The translations under genes were made by a program, and so were the position numbers. Under the pieces are notes generated by a model that saw only the letters and a program-made list of their open reading frames with translations, did not search any database and was not told the DNA's origin. Below, piece by piece: positions 1-8,280 of a stretch of DNA of 64,000 nt; the stretch's first letter is position 1; the number at the start of each line of letters is the position of its first letter. The stretch comes from Sphingomonas sp. (GTDB lineage Bacteria > Pseudomonadota > Alphaproteobacteria > Sphingomonadales > Sphingomonadaceae). The stretch lies in NCBI RefSeq assembly GCF_030145815.1, contig NZ_JAIXHL010000002.1, forward strand, positions 231,141 to 295,140, read 5' to 3'.

Positions 1-2
1 TG

Positions 3-1112
3 CGGCATCTCGCCCGCGCGCGCGCGATCATCGACCGGCCGAAATTTCTGGAGGCGTTGCAGTCGAGCCTGCCGCTGTCATCATGGTTCAAACCCAACGA
101 GCTGCGCGAGATCTACCGCTGGCTCGAATATGCCTGCCTCTCGTCGGGCGCGTTGCGGGATTTTGTGATGGATCGCACCGACCACCAGATCGCCAGTCTG
201 CCGGCGGGCTATCCGTTGTGGGCGGCGGCGCGCGGCGTGCTGCCGGGTCCCGCCAGCGCGTTCGGCGATCATCCCCAGGTGCGCGAGATCATGGCAAAGG
301 TGTTTGTACTGCCGCCGTTGCCGCCATCTGCGGATGGCAGCAAACCGCCGGTCGAGCGGAAGCGCCCGATGCTGCGCGATCATACCCTGTTGCGCTGGTA
401 TGGGCAGACCAATGCGGTGCTGCCCCTGATCGTGCTCGACGGCGTGCGCGACGTCTATCCGACCAGACGCGTGCCCAACCTGCCATCCAACAGGCAGGGG
501 ACTACCGCATCGACATCTGCCCGGCCCCAACTCGTTGCCCTGGCCTCGGCGATACGGGCAAGCGCGGATCCCGCCCTGCATGCCGAGCTGGTCGCTGCCG
601 CAGAGAACTACATTGAAGGGTCGCGGAAGTTTGCCGGCGCAGACGTCGCGCTTGACGGCAATCGCAAGCTCGGGCTGAAGATGGCGAAGCGCTATCTCCC
701 GCCACGCATGCGTGGCGGCTCCGGCGCCCGGTTCGATCCTACGATGTGGTCGATGCCGACGCGCGATGCCGGATTCTGGCGCATGTTCGTCGAGGTTCGC
801 CGCAGTGGCAGGCTCTACCGCAGTCCGCATGCCAGGTTCCGCACGATGATGCGTCAGTCGCTCGGCATCCTGCGCCGAGCGTTCGGGCCGTTGTTCACAC
901 GCCTAACTTGGTCTGATGAAACCGCGCGCATCGTCTGCGACCTAGCATGTGCCATCGGCCCGATCAGCGCCAACCCCCAGATCGCCTATGCCATTCAGCA
1001 GCTCGAGCGAAAGCCGAGCATAATACGGCGGTTGGGCAACACCGTCCGCCGGCCAGGCTACGGGCATGGCAAGAAAAGCGGCGCAGCCGCGAAAATTACG
1101 CGAGTCACCTGA
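3..1112 (+). CDS. Hypothetical protein, 5' end outside window
   Basis: The frame is open from the first bases of the window. The only in-window start offered by the ORF track is a TTG at 57 without a ribosome binding site, so the gene probably begins upstream and is partial here. About 370 residues are visible. They are rich in Arg and Ala, with no membrane segment or signal peptide, and the C-terminus is basic (ending near GHGKKSG). I recognise no catalytic motif. It lies at the left side of an accessory region that ends in a serine recombinase, so a mobile-element function, such as a partner of an integrase, is possible but unproven. The opposite-strand ORF of 249 aa in the same place is a codon-phase shadow. 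Confidence 0.55.
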   Translation, partial: RHLARARAIIDRPKFLEALQSSLPLSSWFKPNELREIYRWLEYACLSSGALRDFVMDRTDHQIASLPAGYPLWAAARGVLPGPASAFGDHPQVREIMAKVFVLPPLPPSADGSKPPVERKRPMLRDHTLLRWYGQTNAVLPLIVLDGVRDVYPTRRVPNLPSNRQGTTASTSARPQLVALASAIRASADPALHAELVAAAENYIEGSRKFAGADVALDGNRKLGLKMAKRYLPPRMRGGSGARFDPTMWSMPTRDAGFWRMFVEVRRSGRLYRSPHARFRTMMRQSLGILRRAFGPLFTRLTWSDETARIVCDLACAIGPISANPQIAYAIQQLERKPSIIRRLGNTVRRPGYGHGKKSGAAAKITRVT

Positions 1113-1355
1113 TGATGGAGGTCGACGGGGGAACCCTTCGATCGCCATTAGTGTCAATTCGCCGGTCGTTCATAGGGACCACTTCGCACCCCAATAGCGG
1201 TTATTCAAGCTAACCTATGACGGCCCTAAACCTGACGATCACCATTGGCAGCTCTGATCTGCGATGGAATGAGGCGCTGGTCTACCCGTACTCCACAGGC
1301 TAGCATCCCGCTCAAGCCCCACCGGGCTAAAAGACCGCGGGGAACAGGGGGTGTG

Positions 1356-2672
1356 ATGGTTCTCTCTACAGATGTTCGTAGGAACAAGCTGACTGACATA
1401 AAGGCATCAGGCGAAAGTCAGGGCAAACAGAAGCTCTATTATATGGGTGAGACCCAGAGCTTCGATGTCTATCGGATCGACCTCGATCATCTGATCTATA
1501 ATCGACACAACGGTCGCATCGAGGCCGAGATGCTGACGTGGGAGCAGGAGAACGCTGCGCCGATCGGCACCTATGATGACGAACTGCATGAGAAGATCGG
1601 CACGTTCCTCTGGGATTCCAACAAGGGGAGGAATAAGGCCACCCTTACTGACCTGACTAGCAAGGGCCAACAGAAGCCGGGAATCGTCAGCCTCGATGGC
1701 GTGATCATCGATGGCAATCGGCGTGCCATGCTGCTCCGGAAGCTCGAAGGAGAATCCAAGAGCAAGCAGTACTTTGACGCCATCATCCTTCCCCACGCCT
1801 ACGCTGACAACCAGGCCGAGATCGTTCGTCTGGAGACGCAGTATCAGCTCGGCGAGGACGCGAAGGTCGAATACGGCCCGCTACAGAAATACCTTCACGC
1901 ACGTCGACTTCATGACGATCTCAACATCTCTGCCGAGGAGATCGACACACTGATGGGCGAGTCCCGCGGCAACACCAAGAAGTTGCTCGAGATCATGCAG
2001 CTCATGGACGACTATCTCGAGCACATCGGCTGTCCGAAGCTCTATTTGATGCTCAAGGACAGCGATGGCACGAAGGAAGGCATGTTCGTCGACCTTCATG
2101 CGGATCTGAAGCGCATCGAGGTCGGCAAGGCGAAGATCCCATGGGCGTTCGATCCGGACATTGACCCGTTGCAGCTTCGGCTGATCCAGTTCGACTACAT
2201 CCGGCTCGGTGACTTCGCCGACGCGAAGAAAGTGTACCGCGAAATCTCGCATCAAGGGAAGGACCGCAATTTCTTCGCGAGCAAGGATATCTGGGAGCAG
2301 TTCCGCGATAGCCATTCCGCGGAGATCGACCCGATCACGATGGAGATGGGGACGCTAGAGGCCTACATCGCGGCAGATCCGGATGCCTTCGCGACCAAGA
2401 TAGATGCGGCCCGTGCGCGGGACAAATCTTGGAGTGCGAAGGTCAATGCACCGATGAAGCGGAACTTCGGCCAGTCGAGCTACAAGCTCAACCTGGCGAC
2501 CGAGGTCCTGAAACCCGGCGAATACCTGAAGCGCGCTAAGGACCAACTCGACAAGATCGACCTGGATAGCGAAGGCCTTCTCTCCGCGGCGGAGAATGAG
2601 GCGCTTGCGGTCGAGATCGGCCGCATCGCCTTCAACATCAAGAAGCGTTTCGACCGTCGGGTCTCGAAATAG
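1356..2672 (+). CDS. ParB/Srx-like domain protein of a restriction-like cassette
   Basis: This 438-residue protein carries a ParB-box-like motif (IDGNRRAMLLRKL) about residue 115, the signature of ParB/sulfiredoxin-fold proteins, some of which are nucleases or nucleotide-binding switches. The rest is charged and mostly helical with no membrane segment. I chose the ATG at 1356 because a GGGGAACAGGGGG purine tract precedes it; the ORF track's longer start at 1245 has no good site. It is the first gene of a tight plus-strand operon with an SNF2-type helicase (4 bp gap) and a DUF3883 protein. The context suggests DNA recognition or nicking in a restriction-like defence system. ParB-type chromosome partitioning is unlikely because no ParA or parS neighbours are seen. 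Family call fairly safe, function inferred. Confidence 0.7.
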   Translation: MVLSTDVRRNKLTDIKASGESQGKQKLYYMGETQSFDVYRIDLDHLIYNRHNGRIEAEMLTWEQENAAPIGTYDDELHEKIGTFLWDSNKGRNKATLTDLTSKGQQKPGIVSLDGVIIDGNRRAMLLRKLEGESKSKQYFDAIILPHAYADNQAEIVRLETQYQLGEDAKVEYGPLQKYLHARRLHDDLNISAEEIDTLMGESRGNTKKLLEIMQLMDDYLEHIGCPKLYLMLKDSDGTKEGMFVDLHADLKRIEVGKAKIPWAFDPDIDPLQLRLIQFDYIRLGDFADAKKVYREISHQGKDRNFFASKDIWEQFRDSHSAEIDPITMEMGTLEAYIAADPDAFATKIDAARARDKSWSAKVNAPMKRNFGQSSYKLNLATEVLKPGEYLKRAKDQLDKIDLDSEGLLSAAENEALAVEIGRIAFNIKKRFDRRVSK

Positions 2673-2676
2673 GTAG

Positions 2677-4641
2677 ATGGCCACGATCGAGTATGATCCG
2701 GCTGACGAGCTGCTTATCCTGCGCGGCGCGGGAACGGTCGTCCGACATCCGCTATTGGCGGCATTCACCCGCCAGGTCGGCGGAGCGCTCGATGATGATG
2801 GGTCGCTGCGGATTCCGACCGCTCCCGAGGAACTCACCAACCGCTATCAGACGCTTTCTCGATTGCTGGCGAAACTCGCCGTCGAGATCGAGACCGGCGG
2901 GCATGTCTCGGACGCGTTGGACCGCGTCGAGTCGGAGGAGCAGCAGTTCGTAGAATTCTCGCGGCAGGCTCGTGCGATCTGGGATGCGCAGATAGACACC
3001 GAAGCCTTCCGTGATTTCGTCGCTGTCGTCGAGGAGGCCTGCCCGGGTCGCACCTTCTATCGCAAGCAGCTCCTCTCGGCGTTCCATCTCGCCTTCTCGC
3101 AAAATGCGTGCAATTTCTCGGTGCCGGGCGCGGGCAAGACCTCGGTGGTCTACGCAGCCTATGCCTACCTTCGAAGTTTGCCGTCAGAGGACCCGAAGTC
3201 GGTCGATCGCCTCCTGATTGTCGGGCCGCTCTCCTCGTTCAAGGCGTGGGAGGACGAGTTCGCCTCGATCTTCAATCACCAGCCCGTGTCGCGCCGTCTT
3301 TCCGGTGGTGTGCCGACATTGGATCGGACCGATCACCTTCGTGGGATCAGCGTCAACTCGCGTTCAACAGAACTTACGCTCACCACCTATCAGACACTGG
3401 CGAACATGGAGGATGAGTTCCGGACCTTCCTCATGCGGGTCGCCCCCCGCGCGATGGTGGTTCTGGACGAGGCGCATTACATCAAGAGCGCGGATGGGCT
3501 GCAGGCCGCCGCGGCGTTGCGGCTCGCCCCACTAGCCCGTGCACGCGTGGTGCTCACGGGGACGCCGGCGCCCAACGGTTACGAGGACCTCGCGAACCTG
3601 TTCCGCTTCATCTACCCGACACGAAACATCACGGGGTTCCCGACGGCCTCCCTGCGGGCCATGACGGACGGCTTGATGCCCGCCGCCATCCCAGAGCTCA
3701 AATCCAAGATCGAGCCGTTCTACACGCGCATCCGCAAGAGCGACCTGTCGCTGCCCGACGCCGAGGAAAGGCGCGTCGCCGTGCCGATGTCGGCGGACCA
3801 CGAACGCATCTACCGGAGCCTCGAGAACCGCATCGTACCGCACCTGAAACAGCAGATGGACGATCCCTCGGCGACGATCAGGGTTCGGGCGCGGCTGATA
3901 CGCCTTCGCCAAGCGGCCGTGAATCCGGAGCTCCTCCTGCGCCCACTCGAGACCGAGGATGGTATTTTCGACACGGGCGGAAGCGGCGATCTCAACATCG
4001 CCGAACTCGAGGTGGCCGACCTGATCAGGAACTTCTCCGCCAGGACGGACCTCGCCCGCCTCGGGGTGTGTCGGACATTGACCATCAGCGTGCTGGCCGA
4101 TCAGGGGAAGATCCTGATCTGGTCCTATTTCCTCGGGAACCTCGACCTATTGCGGCGTGGGCTCGGTGACCTTGCGCCTTTCATCGAGGTCCTCACCGGC
4201 GCGACCCCCGTGGCCAGTCGCGAGGATGACGCGGCCGTTGAGCTTGGCACGCGAGAGGAAATCATCGACCGGTTTCACTCCACCACCGACCGGGCGATCT
4301 TGATCGCGAACCCTCAAGCGGTCGGTGAATCGATCTCGCTGCACAAGGCATGCAGGACAGCCATCTATTTTGACCGGGACTTCAACGCGGGCCGCTTCAT
4401 TCAGTCAAAGGACCGCATCCACCGATACAATCCAGCCGGCGGCGAAGCGGTCACTTATCATCATCTGGTCACGCCCGGAACCGTCGATCAGGATATCGAC
4501 ACTCGGCTCACGGTGAAGGAACGTCGACTTGCGGACCTCGTAGACAAGGATGACATCCCGCTGTTGACGGCGGCCGATGACAGCGACCTCAGCGATCTGC
4601 GCGCTATCTTCGAGGCATATGAGCGCCGCAAGGCCCAGTGA
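2677..4641 (+). CDS. SNF2-family DEAD/DEAH-box helicase/translocase
   Basis: This is a 654-residue superfamily 2 ATPase. The Walker A motif (SVPGAGKTS) is near residue 150, the DEAH box (VVLDEAHYIKS) near 262, motif III (LTGTPAPNGYED) near 290, and helicase motif VI (QSKDRIHRYNP) near 575 in the second RecA lobe. The order and spacing match SNF2/RapA-type double-stranded DNA translocases. An N-terminal region of about 140 residues precedes the motor and may bind a partner. It follows the ParB-like gene by 4 bp and its end overlaps the DUF3883 gene by 23 bp, so the three are translationally coupled. The expected role is ATP-driven tracking along DNA for a nuclease partner, as in several restriction and anti-phage complexes. 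The motor call is secure; the defence role is inferred. Confidence 0.88.
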   Translation: MATIEYDPADELLILRGAGTVVRHPLLAAFTRQVGGALDDDGSLRIPTAPEELTNRYQTLSRLLAKLAVEIETGGHVSDALDRVESEEQQFVEFSRQARAIWDAQIDTEAFRDFVAVVEEACPGRTFYRKQLLSAFHLAFSQNACNFSVPGAGKTSVVYAAYAYLRSLPSEDPKSVDRLLIVGPLSSFKAWEDEFASIFNHQPVSRRLSGGVPTLDRTDHLRGISVNSRSTELTLTTYQTLANMEDEFRTFLMRVAPRAMVVLDEAHYIKSADGLQAAAALRLAPLARARVVLTGTPAPNGYEDLANLFRFIYPTRNITGFPTASLRAMTDGLMPAAIPELKSKIEPFYTRIRKSDLSLPDAEERRVAVPMSADHERIYRSLENRIVPHLKQQMDDPSATIRVRARLIRLRQAAVNPELLLRPLETEDGIFDTGGSGDLNIAELEVADLIRNFSARTDLARLGVCRTLTISVLADQGKILIWSYFLGNLDLLRRGLGDLAPFIEVLTGATPVASREDDAAVELGTREEIIDRFHSTTDRAILIANPQAVGESISLHKACRTAIYFDRDFNAGRFIQSKDRIHRYNPAGGEAVTYHHLVTPGTVDQDIDTRLTVKERRLADLVDKDDIPLLTAADDSDLSDLRAIFEAYERRKAQ

Positions 4642-5584
4642 CGGCCTGCTCCCCGCTGGCTCGACCATCTCGATGGTCGAGCTGCTGGCGAGAAGGTCTG
4701 ACGGGACGTCGATAGACCACCTGTTGAGGGACCTTGCCGCGATCAACAGCATATCTTGGTCGAGGGCCCGGAACACGGTCGCAAAGCTGATCGCGTATGG
4801 CTTGTTCGAGACCGACGCCAAATCCTTGGTCCGGCTGGCTCCTGGAGAGCGCCCGGACGTGCCGGATTGGATCGCGGAGCGGGTCGCCGCCGAGTTCACC
4901 GCGCTGCTGACAAAGGCCGAAGCCTGGTCATGCGTAGGTCGTGATCCGGCGACCGGCGACCTGACGATCGACGCCATGACACTGCCGCCGATCCGGGACG
5001 GCTTGGCGATGTGGCTAACCGAATTCGCGATCGCCCAGCGCGCGGCGGTTCAGACGCGTTTCTGGAAGGTGTCCGACAATCACAACAACGCCTTCCTGAG
5101 GGGCGCTCGAGATGCGAACAAGGAGACGCCGCGCCGGGCGAAGTCGGCCGAGCGCCTCGCTGCCGATCTAGCTCAGCAGGCCGAGGCTGGCGCGGCCGCC
5201 GAGGTATGGGTCGTCCAGTATGAACGCGAGCGGTTGTCCGATCATCCATTGCGAGACCAGATCCGCCGGGTCTCGGAGGACGACGTCTCGGCGGGATATG
5301 ATATCGTGTCATTCGCTTCGGTCCATTCGATTCGGCACGATCGGTTCATCGAGGTTAAGTCGTATGGCGAACGGAAGGTGTTCCATTGGTCGCGCAACGA
5401 GATCGCGACCGCTGTGGAATTTGGTGAGGACTATGCGCTTTACCTCGTGGATCGCGAGCGGTGCGAGCAGGCGGGATATTCTCCCCACATGATAACTGGA
5501 CCCACGCCAGAGATGTTCGCCTTGCCCGACAGCGGTTGGCGCGTTGAGGCCACCTCGTTCGAGCACGTCGCCATCTCGGAATAA
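4619..5584 (+). CDS. DUF3883 (NO VEIN C-terminal) domain protein
   Basis: The protein is 321 residues if it starts at the ATG at 4619, inside the end of the helicase gene; the ORF track starts 14 codons earlier. The C-terminal third has the DUF3883 hallmark (RFIEVKSYG, then FHWSRNEIATA, then YALYLVD) around residues 242-280. This family is predicted to have a restriction-endonuclease-like fold, and the E-V-K triad here fits the PD-(D/E)XK pattern. The N-terminal half looks like a helical DNA-binding region (SISWSRARNTVAKLIAYGLF resembles a winged helix). DUF3883 proteins recur beside helicases and methyltransferases in anti-phage loci, so it is probably the nuclease arm of this cassette. It ends two bases from the stop of vsr, which runs the other way. 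Confidence 0.75.
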   Translation: MSAARPSDGLLPAGSTISMVELLARRSDGTSIDHLLRDLAAINSISWSRARNTVAKLIAYGLFETDAKSLVRLAPGERPDVPDWIAERVAAEFTALLTKAEAWSCVGRDPATGDLTIDAMTLPPIRDGLAMWLTEFAIAQRAAVQTRFWKVSDNHNNAFLRGARDANKETPRRAKSAERLAADLAQQAEAGAAAEVWVVQYERERLSDHPLRDQIRRVSEDDVSAGYDIVSFASVHSIRHDRFIEVKSYGERKVFHWSRNEIATAVEFGEDYALYLVDRERCEQAGYSPHMITGPTPEMFALPDSGWRVEATSFEHVAISE

Positions 5585-5586
5585 AT

Positions 5587-6006
5587 TCAGCTCAATCGAG
5601 GAGACCCCAGGAAGTCAGTCAATCGCCTCGTCAGGTCGGCTATGTCGCGGGTCTCGCACTCCCAGATCGTCAGCGTCTCCCAGCCAAGTGCGGACGCGTC
5701 ACGCTCGAGCCGGTCATCCCGCTCACGATTGCGCGCGAACTTCGCCTTCCAGAACTCGGTGCGGGTGGAAGGTGTCCGGGAGAGGCTGCAGCCGTGGGCA
5801 TGCCAGAAGCAACCATGGATTTGCACGCAGCGTCGACGAGCTGGGAATGCGATGTCAGGTCGACCAGGGACCTCGCCGAATTGGACGCGGAAGCGGTAGC
5901 CCAGGCTGTGAAGGAGCCGACGAACGACCAGTTCTGGTTTGGTGTTCGCCCTGCGGATGCGCGCCATGTGCGCGCTACGTTGTTCAGGTGTCAGCCGATC
6001 CGCCAT
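5587..6006 (-). CDS. vsr: Very short patch repair (Vsr) mismatch endonuclease
   Basis: At 139 residues this is the usual length for Vsr. The family motifs are complete: RRANTKPEL in the N-terminal helix, PGRPDIAFP with catalytic Asp51, HGCFWHAHGC with the active-site His and zinc-binding residues, then FWKAKFARNRERD. Vsr nicks next to T:G mismatches that arise when 5-methylcytosine deaminates, so it protects against mutation caused by a C5-cytosine methylase. It lies 32 bp downstream of just such a methylase on the same strand, the classic dcm-vsr arrangement. Its 3' end abuts the DUF3883 gene tail to tail with a 2 bp gap. Confidence 0.92.
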   Translation of the reverse strand: MADRLTPEQRSAHMARIRRANTKPELVVRRLLHSLGYRFRVQFGEVPGRPDIAFPARRRCVQIHGCFWHAHGCSLSRTPSTRTEFWKAKFARNRERDDRLERDASALGWETLTIWECETRDIADLTRRLTDFLGSPRLS

Positions 6007-6038
6007 TACCGGCGATATAGGGTGGAGCTATGGGATGT

Positions 6039-7709
6039 TCACCGTGCTGAAGTCTCCGACAACCTCCTTTTGGGCTGATTGCGGATCGGTGCGGCCAAGA
6101 GGGGATTCACGCGCGACGCGATGAGCAGCCCGGCCAGGATCAAGGCCGCGTTACGCTGTAATTTGGGTACGCCCGGGATATCCGCGAGGCCGTCGCGATA
6201 CTCATGCTCGAGCATCGAGGCTATCAGGCGCTGTGCCTCCGCGTCGTGATCGGCCAGCGCATCGATCAGGCTCGAGCCCGTTTCGCTGAGTTTGTCCAAC
6301 ACCATGAAGGGACGTGTCCCGCCGGGCCCATGATGGCTCCAGACCGCCTGCAGGTTGTGGATGTCGGCCGTCGATATGAAGTCCGCGAGATCATCGAGCG
6401 GCGCGGTGACTGCCTCCGTCAGTTCGATCGACATGGCCGATGTCAGCCTCCGCGCCATGGATTGGTCCAGGACGAGACTGAGTATCTCCTTCGACGTCCC
6501 GAAGTAGAACGCGACCTCCCATCGGACATCCGCCCCGCAGTGATCGTTCCGAAACTCGAAACGGACGCCGCTCTTCAATTGCAGGCTTGGTATCGCGAAC
6601 CGGAAGGTCCGCGTGGTCGGATAGCGCGCTCCTGCGCGATCCGGTGGCGTCTCAACTGGAGTGGGCACCGGCCGCACCAGCGCCTTGGCGACGTCTGACA
6701 ACGGCTGCACCTTGTCAGCTGGGTGGTCTTGGAGGACATGCCCCATCAGGTAGGCGAACGCGGGCGGTACGGCGTTCCCGATCATGCGGAGCTTCTGACC
6801 GTAGTTCGCCCCGTAAAACTGGAAGGTAATCGGAAAACCTTGGAGGCTGGCTCGCTCCCGCAGCGTGAGCCGCCGATATTCCTCACGATCGGACCCGGTC
6901 GCGATGACGATGCTCTCGCGTGACACGCGCGTGCATGTGGCGGTAATCGTCCGAACGGTCCGATCCAAGGGATCGGGGAATGGCATGGCATTGTAGACGG
7001 TGTGCGTTACCTTGTGGGACCGGTTGATCCGGGCCTCCTCGAAATTCAGGACGTCCTCCTCGACATGATCGATCAGGTCCTCGCGTGGTATGGCGATGCC
7101 AAAGATGGGATCGACGACAATCTCATTCTTCAGCGAGCGGATCACATCGCCCAGGAGCCGTGGCCGGGTGTTGGCTTGGTAGGATTCCAGCAGGCCGATG
7201 TCGAAGTTGCCGGCGACGCACCGCCGTCGCCGTTGAGGCAGGCCATAGTTGGCCATGTCAATGATATGCGTCACGCAGCCCAGATGATTGAACTCCTCGA
7301 GCGCTCCACCCTCCTTGAGTTCCGCCTCGATGATCTTCGCCACACGGGGCACGTTCTCCATTGCCCAGACACGCGGTTGCAGATGATCGACGATGGTTAG
7401 GAAATGCTTCACGTCTTCTAGACCATCGGCGATGTCACCGCCCCCACCACGATTGCTGTAGGAGAACTGGGTACAGGGGGGGCTGCCGACGACGATGTCT
7501 ATGTCGTCAGGGAGGTCTGCGAGCGCTAGCCGGCGGATATCAACCGTCTGCGCTTGATGGAAGTTGTTCTTGAAGTTGGTCTCGTTCGCAGGTCCCCATT
7601 TCTCGTAGGACGCGACAACTTCGACGTTCGCCAAACGCAACCCCAATGACCATCCGCCGACACCGGAGTAGAGGTCGATCGCCCTCGGCCTTTTCGATTT
7701 GCGTCCCAT
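6039..7709 (-). CDS. dcm: DNA (cytosine-5-)-methyltransferase
   Basis: The catalytic part, residues 1-325, has motif I (DLYSGVGGWSLGL), motif IV (GSPPCTQFS, catalytic Cys near 79), motif VI (ENV at 118-120), motif VIII (QRRRR near 160) and motif X (GNAVPP at 311-316). It is therefore a complete C5 methylase. A C-terminal extension of about 230 residues, unusual for a simple Dcm, shows no motif I know. I use the ATG at 7709 because GGGGG lies just upstream and motif I follows within 20 residues; the ORF track's start at 7952 adds 81 residues without methylase character. It probably forms an operon with vsr and modifies host DNA for the convergent ParB/helicase/DUF3883 cassette. The target sequence cannot be read from the protein. 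Confidence 0.93.
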   Translation of the reverse strand: MGRKSKRPRAIDLYSGVGGWSLGLRLANVEVVASYEKWGPANETNFKNNFHQAQTVDIRRLALADLPDDIDIVVGSPPCTQFSYSNRGGGGDIADGLEDVKHFLTIVDHLQPRVWAMENVPRVAKIIEAELKEGGALEEFNHLGCVTHIIDMANYGLPQRRRRCVAGNFDIGLLESYQANTRPRLLGDVIRSLKNEIVVDPIFGIAIPREDLIDHVEEDVLNFEEARINRSHKVTHTVYNAMPFPDPLDRTVRTITATCTRVSRESIVIATGSDREEYRRLTLRERASLQGFPITFQFYGANYGQKLRMIGNAVPPAFAYLMGHVLQDHPADKVQPLSDVAKALVRPVPTPVETPPDRAGARYPTTRTFRFAIPSLQLKSGVRFEFRNDHCGADVRWEVAFYFGTSKEILSLVLDQSMARRLTSAMSIELTEAVTAPLDDLADFISTADIHNLQAVWSHHGPGGTRPFMVLDKLSETGSSLIDALADHDAEAQRLIASMLEHEYRDGLADIPGVPKLQRNAALILAGLLIASRVNPLLAAPIRNQPKRRLSETSAR

Positions 7710-7860
7710 AATAGCCCCCACGAATACACGGGAACCCTTCAATAGATCCTCTCGCGCTATTGCAAGATCTTTCGTCGCCACGTGTGCGGCTTCAAGTCGG
7801 AGCAAGCCGACTAGCCGTGTCAGCCGCCGCCCTCGCGTCGGGTATGCGCGGTCGCATTTT

Positions 7861-8184
7861 TTGTCGCCAAAGCTGGAAGACCGCCGGGACGCCACGGAGA
7901 AGCTGTGGGACGCATTCGAGCGCATGAAGACGCTTGAACCGGGCTCGGACAAGAAGGTGCAGGCCGACGCGCTCCCTCAATCGTGCTGCGAATCCCGGAT
8001 CGAAGATGAGAGTTGCGCTGGGGCAAGAGGCGAGGGCGTTGACCATGCTCGGCAACAGCCTGCGCATCCGTCACTCGGAGGTGACGCAGGAGATGATCGA
8101 CCGATCCGAGCAGCTTGACTGGCTTTCGTGCGGATGTTCAGCTTAGTGCGCTTTCTCCTCCTTGGCGCCGGGCGCAGCGACTGA
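7861..8184 (+). pseudogene. Frameshifted C-terminal remnant of an unknown gene
   Basis: Coding-like sequence runs through two reading frames and ends cleanly. The first part (KLEDRRDATEKLWDAFERMK) is in one frame to about 7973. The next part (ALGQEARALTMLGNSLRIRHSE) is shifted by one base to about 8125. The end (VRMFSLVRFLLLGAGRSD, stop at 8182-8184) returns to the first frame. No single ORF spans it and the N-terminal part is missing, so I read it as a decayed 3' fragment with two compensating indels. The wording resembles C-termini of proteins found in accessory islands, possibly HEPN/Abi-like, but I cannot name the family. It lies between the divergent methylase and Argonaute operons. Confidence 0.55.
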
Positions 8185-8280
8185 GAATCATGGTCAGGCG
8201 CGCGATCCAAAGCGCGAGGCCCTTGCAATGTTCTTGGTGCGTTCCCAACTGCTGACGGAGCTCTATGGGAGGGGCGACGC

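Noticed and set aside
7795-7812. Small inverted repeat AGTCGG/CCGACT upstream of the methylase as an operator
   Set aside because: Only six base pairs and one copy; chance is likely in GC-rich DNA.
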